Below are positions 1 through 11,800 of a DNA stretch of 64,000 bases, in pieces. The notes below the pieces were generated by a model. The model did no database searches. It was not told the origin of the DNA and saw only the letters and a list, made by a program, of their open reading frames with translations. Each line of letters starts with the position of its first letter. The first letter of the stretch is position 1. Source of the DNA: Moniliella sp. 'wahieum' (taxonomy: Eukaryota; Basidiomycota; Moniliellomycetes; Moniliellales; Moniliellaceae); contig RSEE01000001.1 in assembly GCA_003971905.1 (NCBI GenBank), forward strand, positions 1,178,001 through 1,242,000, in the 5' to 3' direction. A program made the position numbers and the translations under genes.

Positions 1-1455
1 TCAACCTCCCCACCAGCCCACCCCCAGAATGAGCCTCAGCCCGAGCCCAGCAGCAACGCGAGCAACGACATGCCTGCAGACTCCCCTCCGCCAGTACAAC
101 CAGCGCGGCGCGGGCGCCCTCCTAAGCCTGGGTCGCGGGGGTCGAAGCGTCGTGCACGCCTGGCCGCGCAAGCTGCTTTAGAAGAAGCCCAAGCTACAGC
201 ACTAAGGGAGAAGGAGCGCGCCGCAGCCGAAGCCGTGGCGGCCCTGGAGGCCCTCGATTCCCAACTCCCTCTTTCCGCTGAGGTCGGGGCCGAGTTCCCT
301 CGGCCCCCGGACATCGATCTTCTGGCGCCCTTAGGCGACATAATGGGTCAGCTCGCGCACACCGCTCAGAATGCTGCACGATTCCTGCACCTTTCGCCGC
401 CGAGCGCCGGAGAAGTGTCGGCAGCTGCAGCGACCCAAGCGGCCGAAGATGCGTTAAATCTGAACCCGCTCATTCCCCGATCCAAGCCCGGACGCAAGCC
501 ATTGAATGACGTGCCAGCAACCAAACGAACAGCACAGAATCGGGCGTCGCAACGCGCCTTCCGCGAGCGCAGGCAAGCGCACCTCATGGAATTGGAGGCA
601 AAGGTTGAGCGCTATGAGCGGGAACGCACCGAGATGGCCGCTGCCCTCACTTTCCTAGCTACCATGGTAGCCAAGCAGCAACCCCGTTGCGCCATGCTCG
701 AAGCCGAACTGGCTCAGCTCAAGGAGGAAAGAAGTTGCCTTCCAAAAGATGGACTCCTGGACCTGTCCAGGAATGAACCTCCCCCGCCAAGGGTGCCTCA
801 CGGGAACGAACGAGAGGAAAGAGGCCCCGACGATAGGGAACTCCCACCCCTTCGTCCAGCTACACTTTCGCTCCCGCGTCTCGCATCCCTGCCTTCTTTT
901 GGGGATTTTTCCCCGCTCTCCAGTCGAGCACCCAGTCAAGCCAGCGCGTCCATGCCTCGATCGCATGCGGGTTGGGGACCCGGACAGGAGTGTCCAACAT
1001 GCGAGCCGGGCTGGTGTACATGCGGTGGCGGGGGCGACGACCTGCCGCCGATGGAGGAGCTGATGCTGGATCGGCGCGAGAGCCGGCACGGTTCGAGGGA
1101 TGGACGATCGTCCCGGGGGGAAGCGCTCCCTTTGCTCTTGCCTCTTCGACGAAGGCAGCCCTCGCCCGAGATGCGGCGCAAAAAGCCGAAACTGTGGAGT
1201 GTGTCGGAGCGGCAGCCGGCGCTGGGGGCATGGGGATCCGCCCCGGCGCCTCGGCGTGCCTCGGGAACAGCCTCACTCCTAGGCTCGGGGGCTCGGAGTG
1301 GAGCGTCGCTAGCACGTACCAGTGGCCCGACCTCGAGGAGAACGCAGTCCACATCTCACAGCGGACAGGGCTCCTCCATCTTTTCAGGTTCAGGTTCCGG
1401 TTCTCGCCCACCCTCAATCCGCCTTGGTTCGGTGGAACCCGAGTGGAGGGAGTAG
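1..1455 (+). CDS. hapX: HapX-like bZIP transcription factor (5' end outside window)
   Basis: The reading frame is open from base 1 to a stop at 1455, so the start probably lies upstream; the first ATG inside is at 70. A bZIP basic region (NRASQRAFRERR, about 535-575) follows the motif PRSKPGRKP, which resembles the end of the Hap4-like CCAAT-complex-binding stretch that precedes the bZIP in HapX. A short leucine-zipper-like helix follows. Further on is a cysteine cluster CPTCEPGWCTC (about 990-1025, pattern CX2CX4CXC), like the iron-sensing cysteine-rich regions of HapX. HapX proteins bind the CCAAT complex and repress iron-consuming genes when iron is low. The remainder is low-complexity Ser/Arg/Pro. 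A Yap1/AP-1-type factor is the alternative, but the GRKP segment and this cysteine spacing favour HapX. No siderophore genes lie nearby. Confidence 0.72.
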   Translation, partial: STSPPAHPQNEPQPEPSSNASNDMPADSPPPVQPARRGRPPKPGSRGSKRRARLAAQAALEEAQATALREKERAAAEAVAALEALDSQLPLSAEVGAEFPRPPDIDLLAPLGDIMGQLAHTAQNAARFLHLSPPSAGEVSAAAATQAAEDALNLNPLIPRSKPGRKPLNDVPATKRTAQNRASQRAFRERRQAHLMELEAKVERYERERTEMAAALTFLATMVAKQQPRCAMLEAELAQLKEERSCLPKDGLLDLSRNEPPPPRVPHGNEREERGPDDRELPPLRPATLSLPRLASLPSFGDFSPLSSRAPSQASASMPRSHAGWGPGQECPTCEPGWCTCGGGGDDLPPMEELMLDRRESRHGSRDGRSSRGEALPLLLPLRRRQPSPEMRRKKPKLWSVSERQPALGAWGSAPAPRRASGTASLLGSGARSGASLARTSGPTSRRTQSTSHSGQGSSIFSGSGSGSRPPSIRLGSVEPEWRE

Positions 1456-2202
1456 GGATGCATCGGATCGATTGGGATGTGTTGTACAATTATCGATGGA
1501 GACCAGAGACGGGATGCAGGCACATTAGTAGGTAAACTGGAGGATGGTTGCGAACATGGCTCGCGACCCATCTGGGAAATGCGTGGGTAGGGCATGGGGA
1601 GTGCTTTCTCCACTGCAGCCGGTGGTCAGAAGGTGCATCGACCGGAGCTCAACGTCACAGATTGGTTACGATGGATGAGTGGAGGTTTCGGGGCCAGGAA
1701 AGAAAGCGACCGACCGGTACGTTCGAATGACCCCTGCTGAGATGTTCAGACGTCGGCGCTGCGCGGTGTAAAGGTCTGCAGCGGCAGGGCCTCGCAAGAC
1801 TTGCTAGCAGGGCCCATACCTGGGCTATGCCTGGTCTATACCTGGCGTATGCCTGGGCCGGTCTGGCTTGCAGCGCCCATCAGCGCCAGCCTCGGTTATT
1901 AGCAGCGGAGTCCCGCGTTGGCGGACAGTGGCCCCGTGTCCAGGGGGACACTGTGCGAGTGTCGGCACTGTCGGCTAATGGCCCGCCGGTCCCAGGCGCG
2001 TTGGCCCTGCTACCCACCGCCTAACCCATCCTGCCCGTCCTCGCCACCACCCCGGCCCCTGGCCCCGACCGCCACCGCCCCTTTCCCGCCCGCCTTCTCA
2101 TCGTCGCCATCGCCATCGCCGTCGCCATCGCGGGCCTCTGTGTCTGTGCCTCCTTCCCATCCGTCTCCCTCCTTTCCATCGGCACTGGGTAACAACAGGG
2201 GC
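1456..2202. other. Intergenic, HapX-like gene to ZDS
   Basis: No credible coding sequence. It holds a short imperfect tandem array at 1815-1858 and, at 2098-2135, a run of CATCGC-type repeats just before the ZDS start, probably leader sequence. Confidence 0.6.
1815..1858. repeat. Short tandem repeat, four TAT(A/G)CCTGG-like units
   Basis: Four consecutive units of the type TATACCTGG or TATGCCTGG occur at 10-11 bp spacing. The array lies about 350 bp upstream of the ZDS start. The spacing is close to one helical turn, but nothing else points to a function. Confidence 0.6.
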
Positions 2203-4348
2203 ATGAGTGCTCGCCGACGGCCGCCTCATGCCTATGGCAGCGATGAGCGCTGGACTGCTGCCCGCCGCGCTCGCGCGACCACCCCCGGCGGCTCCGGGGA
2301 CAACGCCTGGGTTCCCGCTTCGGTGCATCCAGAGATCTCCCCTGCCGAGTTCAAGTTGTTTGTGGCCTCCCAGGCAGAGCGGGCCCAACAGCGCGAAAAG
2401 GACCTGGCCGAAGATGCACCCTCGGACCAACCCGATGGCAGCTCTGCTACCGCGGTGCTTCCCGGTGTCACTCGTCAGCCTTCTCGCAGAGCGGCCGCAG
2501 CAGTTGGTCCCAGCGGCGAGCTGGACCCGGCGCTATCAGGCTTGATCCGCAAAAAGTCGGTCTCACAAGATCAGCACCTGCGCGCCGACTTGATTACCCG
2601 CTCCACTTCCCTGACCCGACGCGCCTCTCACCTGCGCAGCCAGTTTGACCCTGATGCACCCACGAGCAGCTCTAGTGACGAACCACCTCCGTCGGCACCG
2701 CCACGCAAGAGCAGAGAAGCCCCTGCACTCTCCGCGGCCGACCTGGCCAAGCTGGAGCAATACACTGAGCTTGTCTCCAGAACGAACGACCAGCATGCTC
2801 TCCGTCAAGCGTTGCACCGCACCATCTCACTTTCCTCCCAGTCTTCGGCGTTTGACCGCGTGGACGACATTCCTCCCGTTGATGAAGAAACAAGGCAGCC
2901 GCACTCCATCTTCCCCCAGGTTCCAGCAGAGGACGCACACCCTTCCGCTCTTCTTAGCCGCTCTTCCCGCGCCCGCATCCGACATGCCCACCCTCCAGTT
3001 CCGATGGCCATGGTCGTGCAGGTACCCCTGAATCTACTTCAGACGAGACGAAACCCAGCACGACCTCCACCTCTCTCGAGGGGCACGAGGACACCAACCA
3101 GACGGAGTCCATGGGGGGTTGGTCTCGCTCCAGTTCCGCCGAGTCGATTAACTTTGTCGATGCCAATGAGACCTCCTTCGCCTCCCATGCTTCAGTGATC
3201 CTACCCCCTTCATTTCCACAAGGATTGCCTTCATTGACTAAGGCGCCGGGGGATACACCCCCGGTTCCCTCGCCTTCTTCTACCGCTACGCCAGCGAGGG
3301 ACGAAACCCCCCGCCCACAACCCGCACGGATGGAAGCTCAGGCCACCCAGCCGTCGCCCTCGCCGGCGAAAATATACAAGCCGGTCCCTGTCGTTGCCGT
3401 GCCCTCCTCCCCTTCTCTTCCTCCGCCTGCATCGTTCGATCGTCCTCCGTCGCGGCATACCGATATTTCCGGTCGTTCAACTCCTTTGGCTCTCCCTTCT
3501 CGTCCACCGGGGGAGCTGAAAGCTCCTCGTGCTTCGTCTTCGGGCGCCACAGCGCTCCACCCCCCACTCGTCCCGTTCACGAGCGGTCCCAGTCAATGCC
3601 AACCTTGAACCCCCAGGACCAAGGGGGATCCTTGCTCCGAGCGCCATCACCTTCTCCATCAAGCACGTCCTCATCGAGCAAACGCAAGGCACTAACAGGG
3701 TTCGCTTCTTGGTTTGGTCGGAAAGATGAGAGTGTTAAGGACAAGAAAGCCGAGAAGCAGGCCAAGGCTGAGCGTAAGAAAGCGAAAGAAAAGGAGAAAG
3801 AAAAGGAGAAGGAGAAGGGTAAGGGAAGCAGGGACAAAGAGCCAGCGGAGCCCAGGGAAAGGGAGAATAAGAAAGACAAGGGCAAAGAGGACTCGCCTCG
3901 TTTCCTCGGATTATTTGGCAAGAAAAAGCACCAAGAAGAGGCCACGCCTCTGCAATGGAACCCAGCAGCCCGCAGGCCCGGCACCACCGGTCCAGGTGGC
4001 AGACCCATGCCTCCCCAGCCACCCAGCGGTGCAGGAGTAGACAACTACTCCCGTTTCCCTATCCCGATCGAGCGGGCCATCTATCGATTGTCGCACTTCA
4101 AACTGGCGTCGCCCGGACGGTCCCTGTGCGAACAGGTGCTCATCACCGAGCTCATGTACTGGTACCTTGGCGTTATCAACCAACCTGTTGTGCCGCGGTA
4201 TCGCAACAGGGCTACAATAGCCATCGAATCCAGACGGGCGAGGTGGATGCGGGGACTGGAGTCGCGTATCATCGCATTGTACAACAAATTGCTCCTGAAC
4301 ATGCAGCTGCGCCACTATGGGGCGAGAGTCGCACTCAGCCCCCACTGA
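2203..4348 (+). CDS. ZDS1: Zds1/Zds2-family protein (frame broken twice)
   Basis: The ATG at 2203 opens MSARRRPPHAYGSDERW, followed by HPEISPAEFKLFVASQ and a Ser/Arg-rich GLIRKKSVSQDQHLR segment, both typical of basidiomycete Zds proteins. The C terminus carries the Zds_C domain: FPIPIERAIYRLSHFKLA then LCEQVLITELMYWYLGVI (about 4050-4185). Zds proteins regulate PP2A-Cdc55 localisation, mitotic exit and polarity. The product is read in three frames: frame 1 to about 3000, frame 3 about 3020-3590 (AGTPESTSDETKPS onward), then frame 2 from about 3590. No good splice sites sit at the joins, so indels are likelier than introns. A Lys/Glu-rich charged stretch (about 3740-3890) precedes Zds_C. The stop at 4348 is the first in frame; the true C terminus could differ. 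Confidence 0.85.
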
Positions 4349-5856
4349 CTTGCCGGTCGAAACGTATCCGCACTCTGCTAAAACGAATGGGGCAGTTCAG
4401 GCACTTGATCATCGCCACACCCTGCCCACGCTACTTGGATGTGGTTGGGACCGAGGTCATATGGTCCCAGGAGGCAGCACACACCTCTGCATCTTTACAT
4501 TCAGCTTCTCTAAGATTTCCATCCCCCTTGTCGTTGCGCCCCTCATCATTTTCGCGCTGTCGCTGCACTCTGGAGCCTGCATCTGGCTGGGTTTGTGTGA
4601 GAATCCCGTGCTGCAGGCTGGAGTGGGGCAGCACAAGCCAGGAGTGAAAGCATTAGCACCTGCCCCAGCAACACAAACCCCCTAATCCGGAGTCCCGTCA
4701 CAGTCTGTGAGAACGGCATGCTTATCGCTAGTCGCGCCCATCTGCCCATCTGCCTATCTTCTTTGTCGATGCTGCGTACCTTGCCGAAGCGGCCAAAGCC
4801 TACGAACTAGGTACGTGTATGCGCCCTCCACCCTCTCTCTGTGTTGGCTCTCACTTTGTACAGGCATGTCCAATGCCAGACTAGCCGCTAACCCGTTTTG
4901 TGACCAGCGACCAAGCCAGGCCAATGGCCTTGGTCCAAACATCTGTCAAAGCCCCGGAGCACGAGGTGTTGGTGCTGCCCCTACCCTCAGATGTGTTGAT
5001 AGTGAATGTGCTCTCCTGCGGGCCGGCGTGGCGGACAGGACGAGGCGCCAGATGCACCGCGACAGCAGGTACGCTCACGTGTGGGCAAGGCAGTGAACGA
5101 ACTAACGAGCTCGAGCCCATTGATGATGGGCCGGTCTTGGCGCAAGCCCGCTCGACCCCACCATCCTCGGTGCGCACTGCGCCCAGCAACACGAGTGGGA
5201 CCAGCACCAACCGCCGACGAGGCCACGACAGCGGTAGCTACCGAAGTGGATCCCGTGGCGGTCACCGCAGCGATAATCAGATCTCAGACCCGATCAGCCA
5301 CGACGGGGCAAGGCAACCTCGGCGGCCCACCTGCCCTAGCTCCGAGACGTCGCGAGAGGTACCATACCGGCCCACCTGCCTGTGCAACATGATGATTCAG
5401 TGTAACATGTAAGACCATGCGTATCCAATCACTTAATCACGGCGAGCCCATAGCAGTTGCAACCGGACAGGTCGCGTTCCTCTGGAGAGGGTCTGAGCCA
5501 ATTATACGTTCCGGAGGAGGCGCGAGAGAGGCGAGTGAGATCTATAGTGAGATCTGAGAAGGGCATCGTGCACAGGCCATCCAGATTGGGCTCAAGCTCA
5601 AGCTCCAAAGGACCAAGGGCGCTAGGTACTAGGTACTAGCTACGCGTTACGTCGGCAGCAAAGGAGATTGCGTGATTAATGATTGTCGGTTGGGGCCACA
5701 GGGAGCGGCAACACGCTTATACCGCTGGCCGCTTGATGGGACAAACAATGGGCGCAGCGGTGGGGGCGGGGAGGCCGACCACGTGATCGACCCGCGCTCC
5801 GCCCGCCCCAACGCCCAGTCAAATTTCAAACGCAGCCGGGGTAAATATCGGCAATC

Positions 5857-5894
5857 GTAACCCCGTAACCGGTAACTTACCAGTAACTAGTAAC
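5857..5894. repeat. Cluster of five direct GTAAC repeats
   Basis: Five GTAAC pentamers lie within 38 bp, irregularly spaced by 2-6 bp, about 480 bp upstream of the peroxiredoxin start. This looks like a cluster of binding half-sites, but no factor can be assigned. Confidence 0.5.
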
Positions 5895-6017
5895 CAGCCT
5901 CCGAGCATCGGGTCAGGATGGGTGGTGGGAGGTGGGAGGGCAGGCAGGGTAGGGCAGGGCACGGTAGGGTAGGCAGGACGCGTGGTGCGGCCACCACGGC
6001 GGCGCATCCATGGCGGT

Positions 6018-6045
6018 GTGATTAATGATTGTTGATTAATGATTG
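6018..6045. repeat. Tandem TGATTAATGATTG pair
   Basis: Two near-identical copies of TGATTAATGATTG lie 15 bp apart. A third copy is at 5672-5685. All are in the peroxiredoxin upstream region and are followed by further GATTG/GATGATCGAT motifs. Confidence 0.55.
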
Positions 6046-6197
6046 GCGATTGACGATTGCCGATGTCGATGATCGATGCCCCGATGCCAGCCAGGTCGAT
6101 GACGAGCTTTGAAATGTAAAGGTGAAGCTGCAAGATCGATTGATCCAATCAAGCCGGATGCACGACGCACCATGCATGAGGTGTGACATGTGACATG

Positions 6198-6212
6198 TGA
6201 TGCATGATGCGC
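6198..6212. promoter_or_regulatory. Palindromic element TGATGCATGATGCGC
   Basis: Matches the core TGATGCATGATG found upstream of several other genes in this window. It is centred about 160 bp upstream of the peroxiredoxin ATG at 6368 and is flanked by two GACATGT repeats. Function is inferred only from recurrence and position. Confidence 0.45.
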
Positions 6213-6367
6213 AAACCCCGCTTATGCCCATCAAACTACCAGTGGCCTCCCAAAGCCCTATTTATACCTCCCGCCCCTTGCAGGCCCAACCCCTCCCTGT
6301 CCCCACGACACCCAGCGCCTGCGTCGTCTGCCCCGTCTTCCATCCGTGTCCCCTTGCCCCCACCGCC

Positions 6368-6940
6368 ATGTCCGTCGGCCAAATCATCCCCAACACCACC
6401 TTTTCCCTCGTCCCTTACAACCCCACCCTCGCCTCGAGCGCTGCCTGCGGCATCCCCATCTCCTTCTCCCTGCACGACGAGTTCAAGGGCAAGAAGGCCG
6501 TCATTGTGTCCCTCCCGGCGCCTTTACCCCGCTCTGCCACGGCTCCCATGTTCCCGGCTACATCAAGGTATGTCCCCCCTTGCCGTCCTGCAGCGTCCCC
6601 CCCCCCCCGCGCTCACACAAACCACCGCCAGCACATCAAGGAGTTCCAAGCCAAGGGCGCCGAGGTGTATGTGATTGCGTCCAACGACCCGTTCGTCATG
6701 TCCGGTTGGGGCCGGGTGCAGGGTGTGCACGATGACTCGATCAAGTTTGCCACGGATGTTGATAACGCTTTCTCGCGTGCTCTTGGGGCCACCCTGGACA
6801 TGAGCAAGAAGCACTTTGGCGAGCGCACAGGCCGCTATGCTGTTGTTGTGGAGGACCTCAAGATCACCTACTTCCAGGTCGAGCCCGAGGCCAGCGACCT
6901 CTCCGTGTCGGATGCGGCAACGGTCTTGCAGCACGTCTAG
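6368..6940 (+). CDS. Atypical 2-Cys peroxiredoxin, Prx5/Ahp1 type
   Basis: Reduces hydroperoxides with thioredoxin; these enzymes are cytosolic or peroxisomal. The ATG at 6368 opens MSVGQIIPNTTFSLVPY. Exon 1 carries the peroxidatic cysteine in GAFTPLCHGSHVPGYIK. The intron is 6568-6631 (GTATGT...CAG), and exon 2 begins HIKEFQAKGAEVYVIASND and ends LQHV at 6940. One base is missing near 6514-6517: VIVSLP is in frame 2 but the active-site loop is in frame 1, and restoring one C in the CCC run joins them. The corrected length is about 169 residues, normal for the family. The active-site Pro, Thr and Cys are all present. A TATA-like box lies about 110 bp upstream. Confidence 0.93.
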   Translation: MSVGQIIPNTTFSLVPYNPTLASSAACGIPISFSLHDEFKGKKAVIVSLPAPLPRSATAPMFPATSRYVPPCRPAASPPPRAHTNHRQHIKEFQAKGAEVYVIASNDPFVMSGWGRVQGVHDDSIKFATDVDNAFSRALGATLDMSKKHFGERTGRYAVVVEDLKITYFQVEPEASDLSVSDAATVLQHV

Positions 6941-7134
6941 AAACAGTCTACCGCGCGCAGCATGCGAGAAGGCCGTACTTGGACAACGAGCTCGGCCTCG
7001 GATGGTTTCTGCAGAAAAGCCGAATAGCATAGCGGCAGCAACAATATGGAGTGACTAGTAGTGATGTGCATTGGTTACAGTGTGGATGACTTAAGTGGGG
7101 GCAAAGAGGGCCGGCATGTGGAGCACACCATCTT

Positions 7135-8834
7135 TCAGAGCTTGGCCTTAGGCTCTTCTGTCAGCCCCGGGAACCGGTTGGAATCAGCCCCGCCAATCTC
7201 CTCCGGGCGAGTGAGGAGGTCGTTGTGGAAGGCGAACGAGAAAACCTTTTGTTGATGCTCGGTGAGCGGGACAATGACCCCTTGGTCCACGCCCGCCCCG
7301 AAGCGGGCGGCGATCAAACGCCCCAAGTTGGGCAGGAACTTGAACCCATGTCCACTGTCCCCCGAAGCCACCACCAACCCTTGGACGCCGGGCGCGTAGT
7401 CAATCAACCAATCCTCGTTGCGCGTGTCACTGTAATGGCACAGGCGCGTACCCACGCGCGCTCGGACCTTCTCATCGGGGCTAGCAAGGCACGCACGTGC
7501 GTATGCCTCCACTTCGGGGAACGTCTCGCCCTCGGCCAGCATCGCATCCAACTTGGCATCGGCGGCGGGGAAGGTCTCAACCGCCGTCTCGTCCAAGCGG
7601 TTGCTCGGCGAGGGTCCCGCCTGACTTGCCTTTCCTTCCGCAAAGCTCGGGGGCTTGTCGGCATCCGGGGAGGCAACCACAGCGCGCGTAGAAGGCCGCG
7701 GGTAGCGGTACCCAACACTGTGGATTGCCCCCTTCATCACTCCATCGGCCGTAGGCGCAAACGAGTAGAATCCCGAACCAAAGCTGAGCACAACCGGCAC
7801 CTTGTCGTATCGTTGCGCAAGTTCAGGGGTCAGCTTGACCGTGATGACCGCCTGGGCCGAAGGCACCACCGGCAGACTGTGCGGGAACAACTGGAGCGAG
7901 TGGCGTGGCAACACTTGTTCCAACAGATCGCGCGTCCAGCTGCCCGTACAGAAAATGACACAGCTCTTGCCGTCTTCCATTTCGTCCTCATTGAGGCTGA
8001 ATTTGCGGCCGTCTACCGTGGTGACTCCCAAGACGCGGTCCGTCACCTCATCATCGAACAAGAGCGAGGCCACTTGCGTCCGCGGAAAGACATCAACGAC
8101 ACACCGTGCTTCCGAGTGATGGACTGAGCCGTACGCAGCGTCTGCCGGGTTGCCAGGCCTGCCTCTGCCCAGCCCCCACGCGGGTTGACCCAGGCATCCT
8201 GCTGCACCTTCCCCTCTTTGGTGGCGCCAATGGTGGTAATCCCTTCGCCGAGGTAGGCGCGCGAAGCGGGAGGGAAAGCCTCCTTGGCAGTAGCAGGAGA
8301 GGAGAGGTGATAGGCCAGTGGCGGGATCTGTACGGCCCCCTTCTCCGCTCCGACCCCTTCGTCGGCGTCGGCAGCGCCCTGGATCGACGCTTGGACATAG
8401 GCCGAATCCGCCTCAGTCACCGACGTCTTCTTGGCTTGTCCCCCATAACCCGAGCGGAAGATAACACCCACCTCGTGGTAAAAGTTAGCCCAGGGGAGAG
8501 AAGGATCCCGCCATGCTCGAATTGCTTCCTTGCCCAGCGCACGATAGTTGTCGTCCTCATAATCGGCGCGAATGATCTGTGGAGAGCGTCAGCATGCCCA
8601 TGCCCCGCCCTTCAACTGAGAATGGGATATGCCTACCTTGTTGAGATCGTGCGAAGCACCATCTGGGGCCACCTCGCCATCGGCCGAACGCTCTAGGAGT
8701 GTCACTGCCCACGCCTCTTTGCCAGAGGCCGTGATCTGACTGAGCCAATAGGCCAGGCTGGCACCATAAGCGCCCCCGCCAACGATGATGGCGCGATAGG
8801 GCGCAGCCTTGCCGTGCGGAGAAAGGGTGGACAT
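7135..8834 (-). CDS. FAD-dependent amine/amino-acid oxidase (DAO family)
   Basis: Oxidises a secondary amine or N-alkylated amino acid using FAD. The start at 8834 gives MSTLSPHGKAAPYR followed by the dinucleotide-binding motif IIVGGGAYGASLAYWLS. A 60-bp intron is at 8577-8636. Exon 2 begins IIRADYEDDNYRALGKEA, the usual second segment of fructosyl-amine, sarcosine and saccharopine oxidases. C-terminal motifs include CHYSDTRNEDWLIDY and GDSGHGFKFLPNLGR, which close the flavin site. The frame is broken once near 8096-8101: restoring one G gives VSVDVFPRTQVASLLF. The last residues are EEPKAKL. Substrate cannot be fixed by eye; the fructosyl-amino-acid/L-saccharopine oxidase subfamily is the best guess. 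Confidence 0.87.
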
Positions 8835-11800
8835 GGGTGTTGACAAGGTGGTTGGTGGGGGCTGCGGTAGGTGCAGCGAGCGAATGCAGTGCCTTTTGAA
8901 GACGAAATCCGAACTGGCGCTAGCTAATGATAATCGTTCAATCAAAACATACCCAGCGCTATCAATTCAGTGACAGAGGGAGTGACATGTCCGCATGAAA
9001 AATTGCCCGCTTGCCAGACCATGCCAACGCCTCGGCGGGGCGGCAGTGTCTTTAGCCGCGGCACCGTTTTAGCCGCCGGAAGCACCCCGCGCTTTAATCC
9101 GGATTGCTTCGCTCCGCTTCTTGTCCCGTGTACAGCAGGCTGGCCTGAGGGGCCTGGCGGGCTTGAAGCTTGACTCAGCTTCAGAATAACGTGCACGCAC
9201 CAGTTACTCAGCTGCTATTAGGTCCCAGCACTCCACGGCCCCCGGCCTGACCCTCTGACTCCCAACAGACCCCATTGGTTTTGCGATGAGTCGCATATAG
9301 ATGTGGATAAAACCGATGATAGAATCCTCTCTCCGATACCATCAGCGGCCCCAGGACCCTCACATGCATCACATCGGTAGACAACTGCCGGATTGCGAAG
9401 CTGCAATCAGCATCAACCATTTGTATAGGCCCAACTTGAAATAGTTGATGCGGACCGTATTGCACTTGAAGCTTGAGCCGCATATAGTGGGCCACACAGG
9501 ATCATAGACTAGCTGTGACATGTGACGTTGCCATAGCGGAAGGAGATCTTCCCAGAGGTGCACTGTGCGACCAGCTGATTGAAATTGAAAAATGCGCAAT
9601 TTTGAAACCAACGGAAGCCGCCCACCCCGCCTTGCCTCCCAGCACCCTCACTCCCTCCCCCATTCCTCTGCAGCCGCGGCCCACACGCTAGTGCCTCATT
9701 AGGAAAGGGAGTCTGGATTGTTCTTGTCGTCCCAGAGGTCTCCTCTGGTCCACCCTCGGTATTATTGGGACGGAGCAAATGGCTGGTCGGAAGGGAGAAA
9801 GGTTGCAAAGTGGCCGCTCACGTGGGTGCGGGGGATGTTGAGATGGAAGAGGAAAATGCCTGCGCCAAAGTATATACCGTGCGCTGGGCCCGAGCCGCCG
9901 GCTGTGTCCTTCAGCCACGATCATAAGCTAGGGCCAGACATGCCGAGTCTTGCCGGGTCAGACCACAATGGACGTTCGCGACGAAATGCTGCCCAAAAAA
10001 GCTTACTTGCGCAACCGGTCTGTTGATGCAAACGTCACATTATGGGCCCTGTCGGGGCGGAGCAAGAGGGACGAGAGGCCTAGTACAAACCATCCTCATC
10101 CACACTGCCGCTGCTTCATCCACAGTGGGAAATGGTGGGGACAATGGTGGGGATGATCCCCCCTGTGGGATGACCCTCCCAATGAATATGCGGCTTGACG
10201 CGGTGAGAATGCAAAAGCGATGAAGAATAGGAGCAGGCATTCCAGCGGTGAAGAACCTGGATGACGGGGGGGTCTGGGAGAGAGAGTGTGTGTAGCCGCC
10301 GGCAAAAGAAAGTAATTCCATAGTGGTACAAAAAGAGATCACTTTGAATATGCCATTGCAAAACCGAGGCGGGTCGACTCGTTCTCGACGCCGCGTCCGG
10401 TGGGTGGGGCAGGGGATCCAGCAACGTTTTTGTCTATTTCCCCTACTGTATCCGCTTCGTACGAGAACCGGACCTAAGCTACCAGTGCAACTACCCCAAT
10501 GTGGCACCAAATCCCCCACCAGCCCAAGAGTGGTATACTGTGAGCGTTCCGGTTTGGTCAAGCGGCAACTATTGAGCCCTCAGGTGGCTCGTGCTTTGGC
10601 CTATATGTCCCTTCAGTTCCTCCTGAGGCCTATTAGGAGTTCCGTTGTTTTCTCTCCTGTTTTTCCTTGTTCCGCAGCTTAGCCCCTGGTGGCGAATCGC
10701 TGCTTAATGTTCCTCTCTGTAGGCGTTTCTGGTTGGCTTAGACCACCACACCACCACCACCACCACCACCACCAGTGCGATTGCATCACCCTCGAGGACC
10801 AGCTGGGCTCCAGGTCTCATCACCAACGTTTGCATAAAGGGAGGCTGTCACTGACGAACCGCACCAATGGTGGACGCCAAAGAAATAGTAGCAATGGCGA
10901 ACACCGATGCATCGACATTATATGTGGTTGATGCTTTGCAGTAGTAATAGTCAGACTCGTACACTTTCGGCCTTAGGCCTTAGGCCAGTCACTCAACGTA
11001 GTAGTCGACTATATCTCACACGCTGTGTGAGCATATCCCTACTATTACCAAACCCGCACACAACGCACGCACATACAGTTTCACCCCTTTTTTGCTGTCT
11101 TTTTCTCTTCCTCTCTCCCCGACCACCACGCCCACTTGTTCTCGGCTCTATACTCCATCGTCTGGTGTGAGAGATCTGAGATCAATATACTCCCGACACT
11201 CTGGCTATAGTGTGTTACGCAAGATCCATATACAACGCACACCAAGATCTACTGAGATGTCTCAATGGGAATCTGTGAGACTCGAGCGCCCCCCCCCCGT
11301 TGCCTCAATTATAGTTGTTGTGTGCAACACACCACTACTCGGCTCGGCTTACATGTTACAGTAGATGTCATGACATGCATGACAGTAGTGCTTATCGGTC
11401 CTAATCACTCTCTGTCCCCTCCCTCCTGTCCTGCCCCCATTCCTAAGGGGTATACTCTTCTTCGAGAGTGTGGCCCTGTGCCTCTCTCTCATCAAACGGG
11501 GACCCTACCAAGTTTCAGATACACAAGCAGCCCCCTTTTCCTCTCAATAAATTTCGTGATCATTTAAGCAGGGCTATATCATTTACCCTGCTAATATAGT
11601 AGCAATGTCCCCGACGACCCCCTGTGTTGGGCGTATTCTGGTAACGCGAAACAGCAGTGCCACAAAAGAGTCTCCATGAAGTTCCATGCTTTTTTATGCA
11701 TCTCCATTCCCGCACCCTTTAATCACTCACTCGTCAACAAGGAAGACGCAAGAGAGCGGTCCAGATCTTCCCTACTGAACACGAAGAGGTAGGCGGCCAG

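Larger units (their letters stand above)
4349..6367. other. Intergenic, ZDS to peroxiredoxin
   Basis: About 2 kb without a recognisable gene; the short open frames have no protein-like composition. It contains tandem GTGAGATCT (about 5517-5540), GGTACTA repeats (about 5624-5640), five direct GTAAC copies (5857-5894), three TGATTAATGATTG copies (5672, 6018, 6033), and the palindromic element at 6198. A TATA-like TATTTATA lies near 6258, about 110 bp upstream of the peroxiredoxin ATG. Confidence 0.55.

Noticed and set aside
4900-5412. 170-codon plus-strand ORF after ZDS
   Set aside because: Composition is unstructured, no conserved motif is present, and the DNA shows repeat-rich intergenic character.
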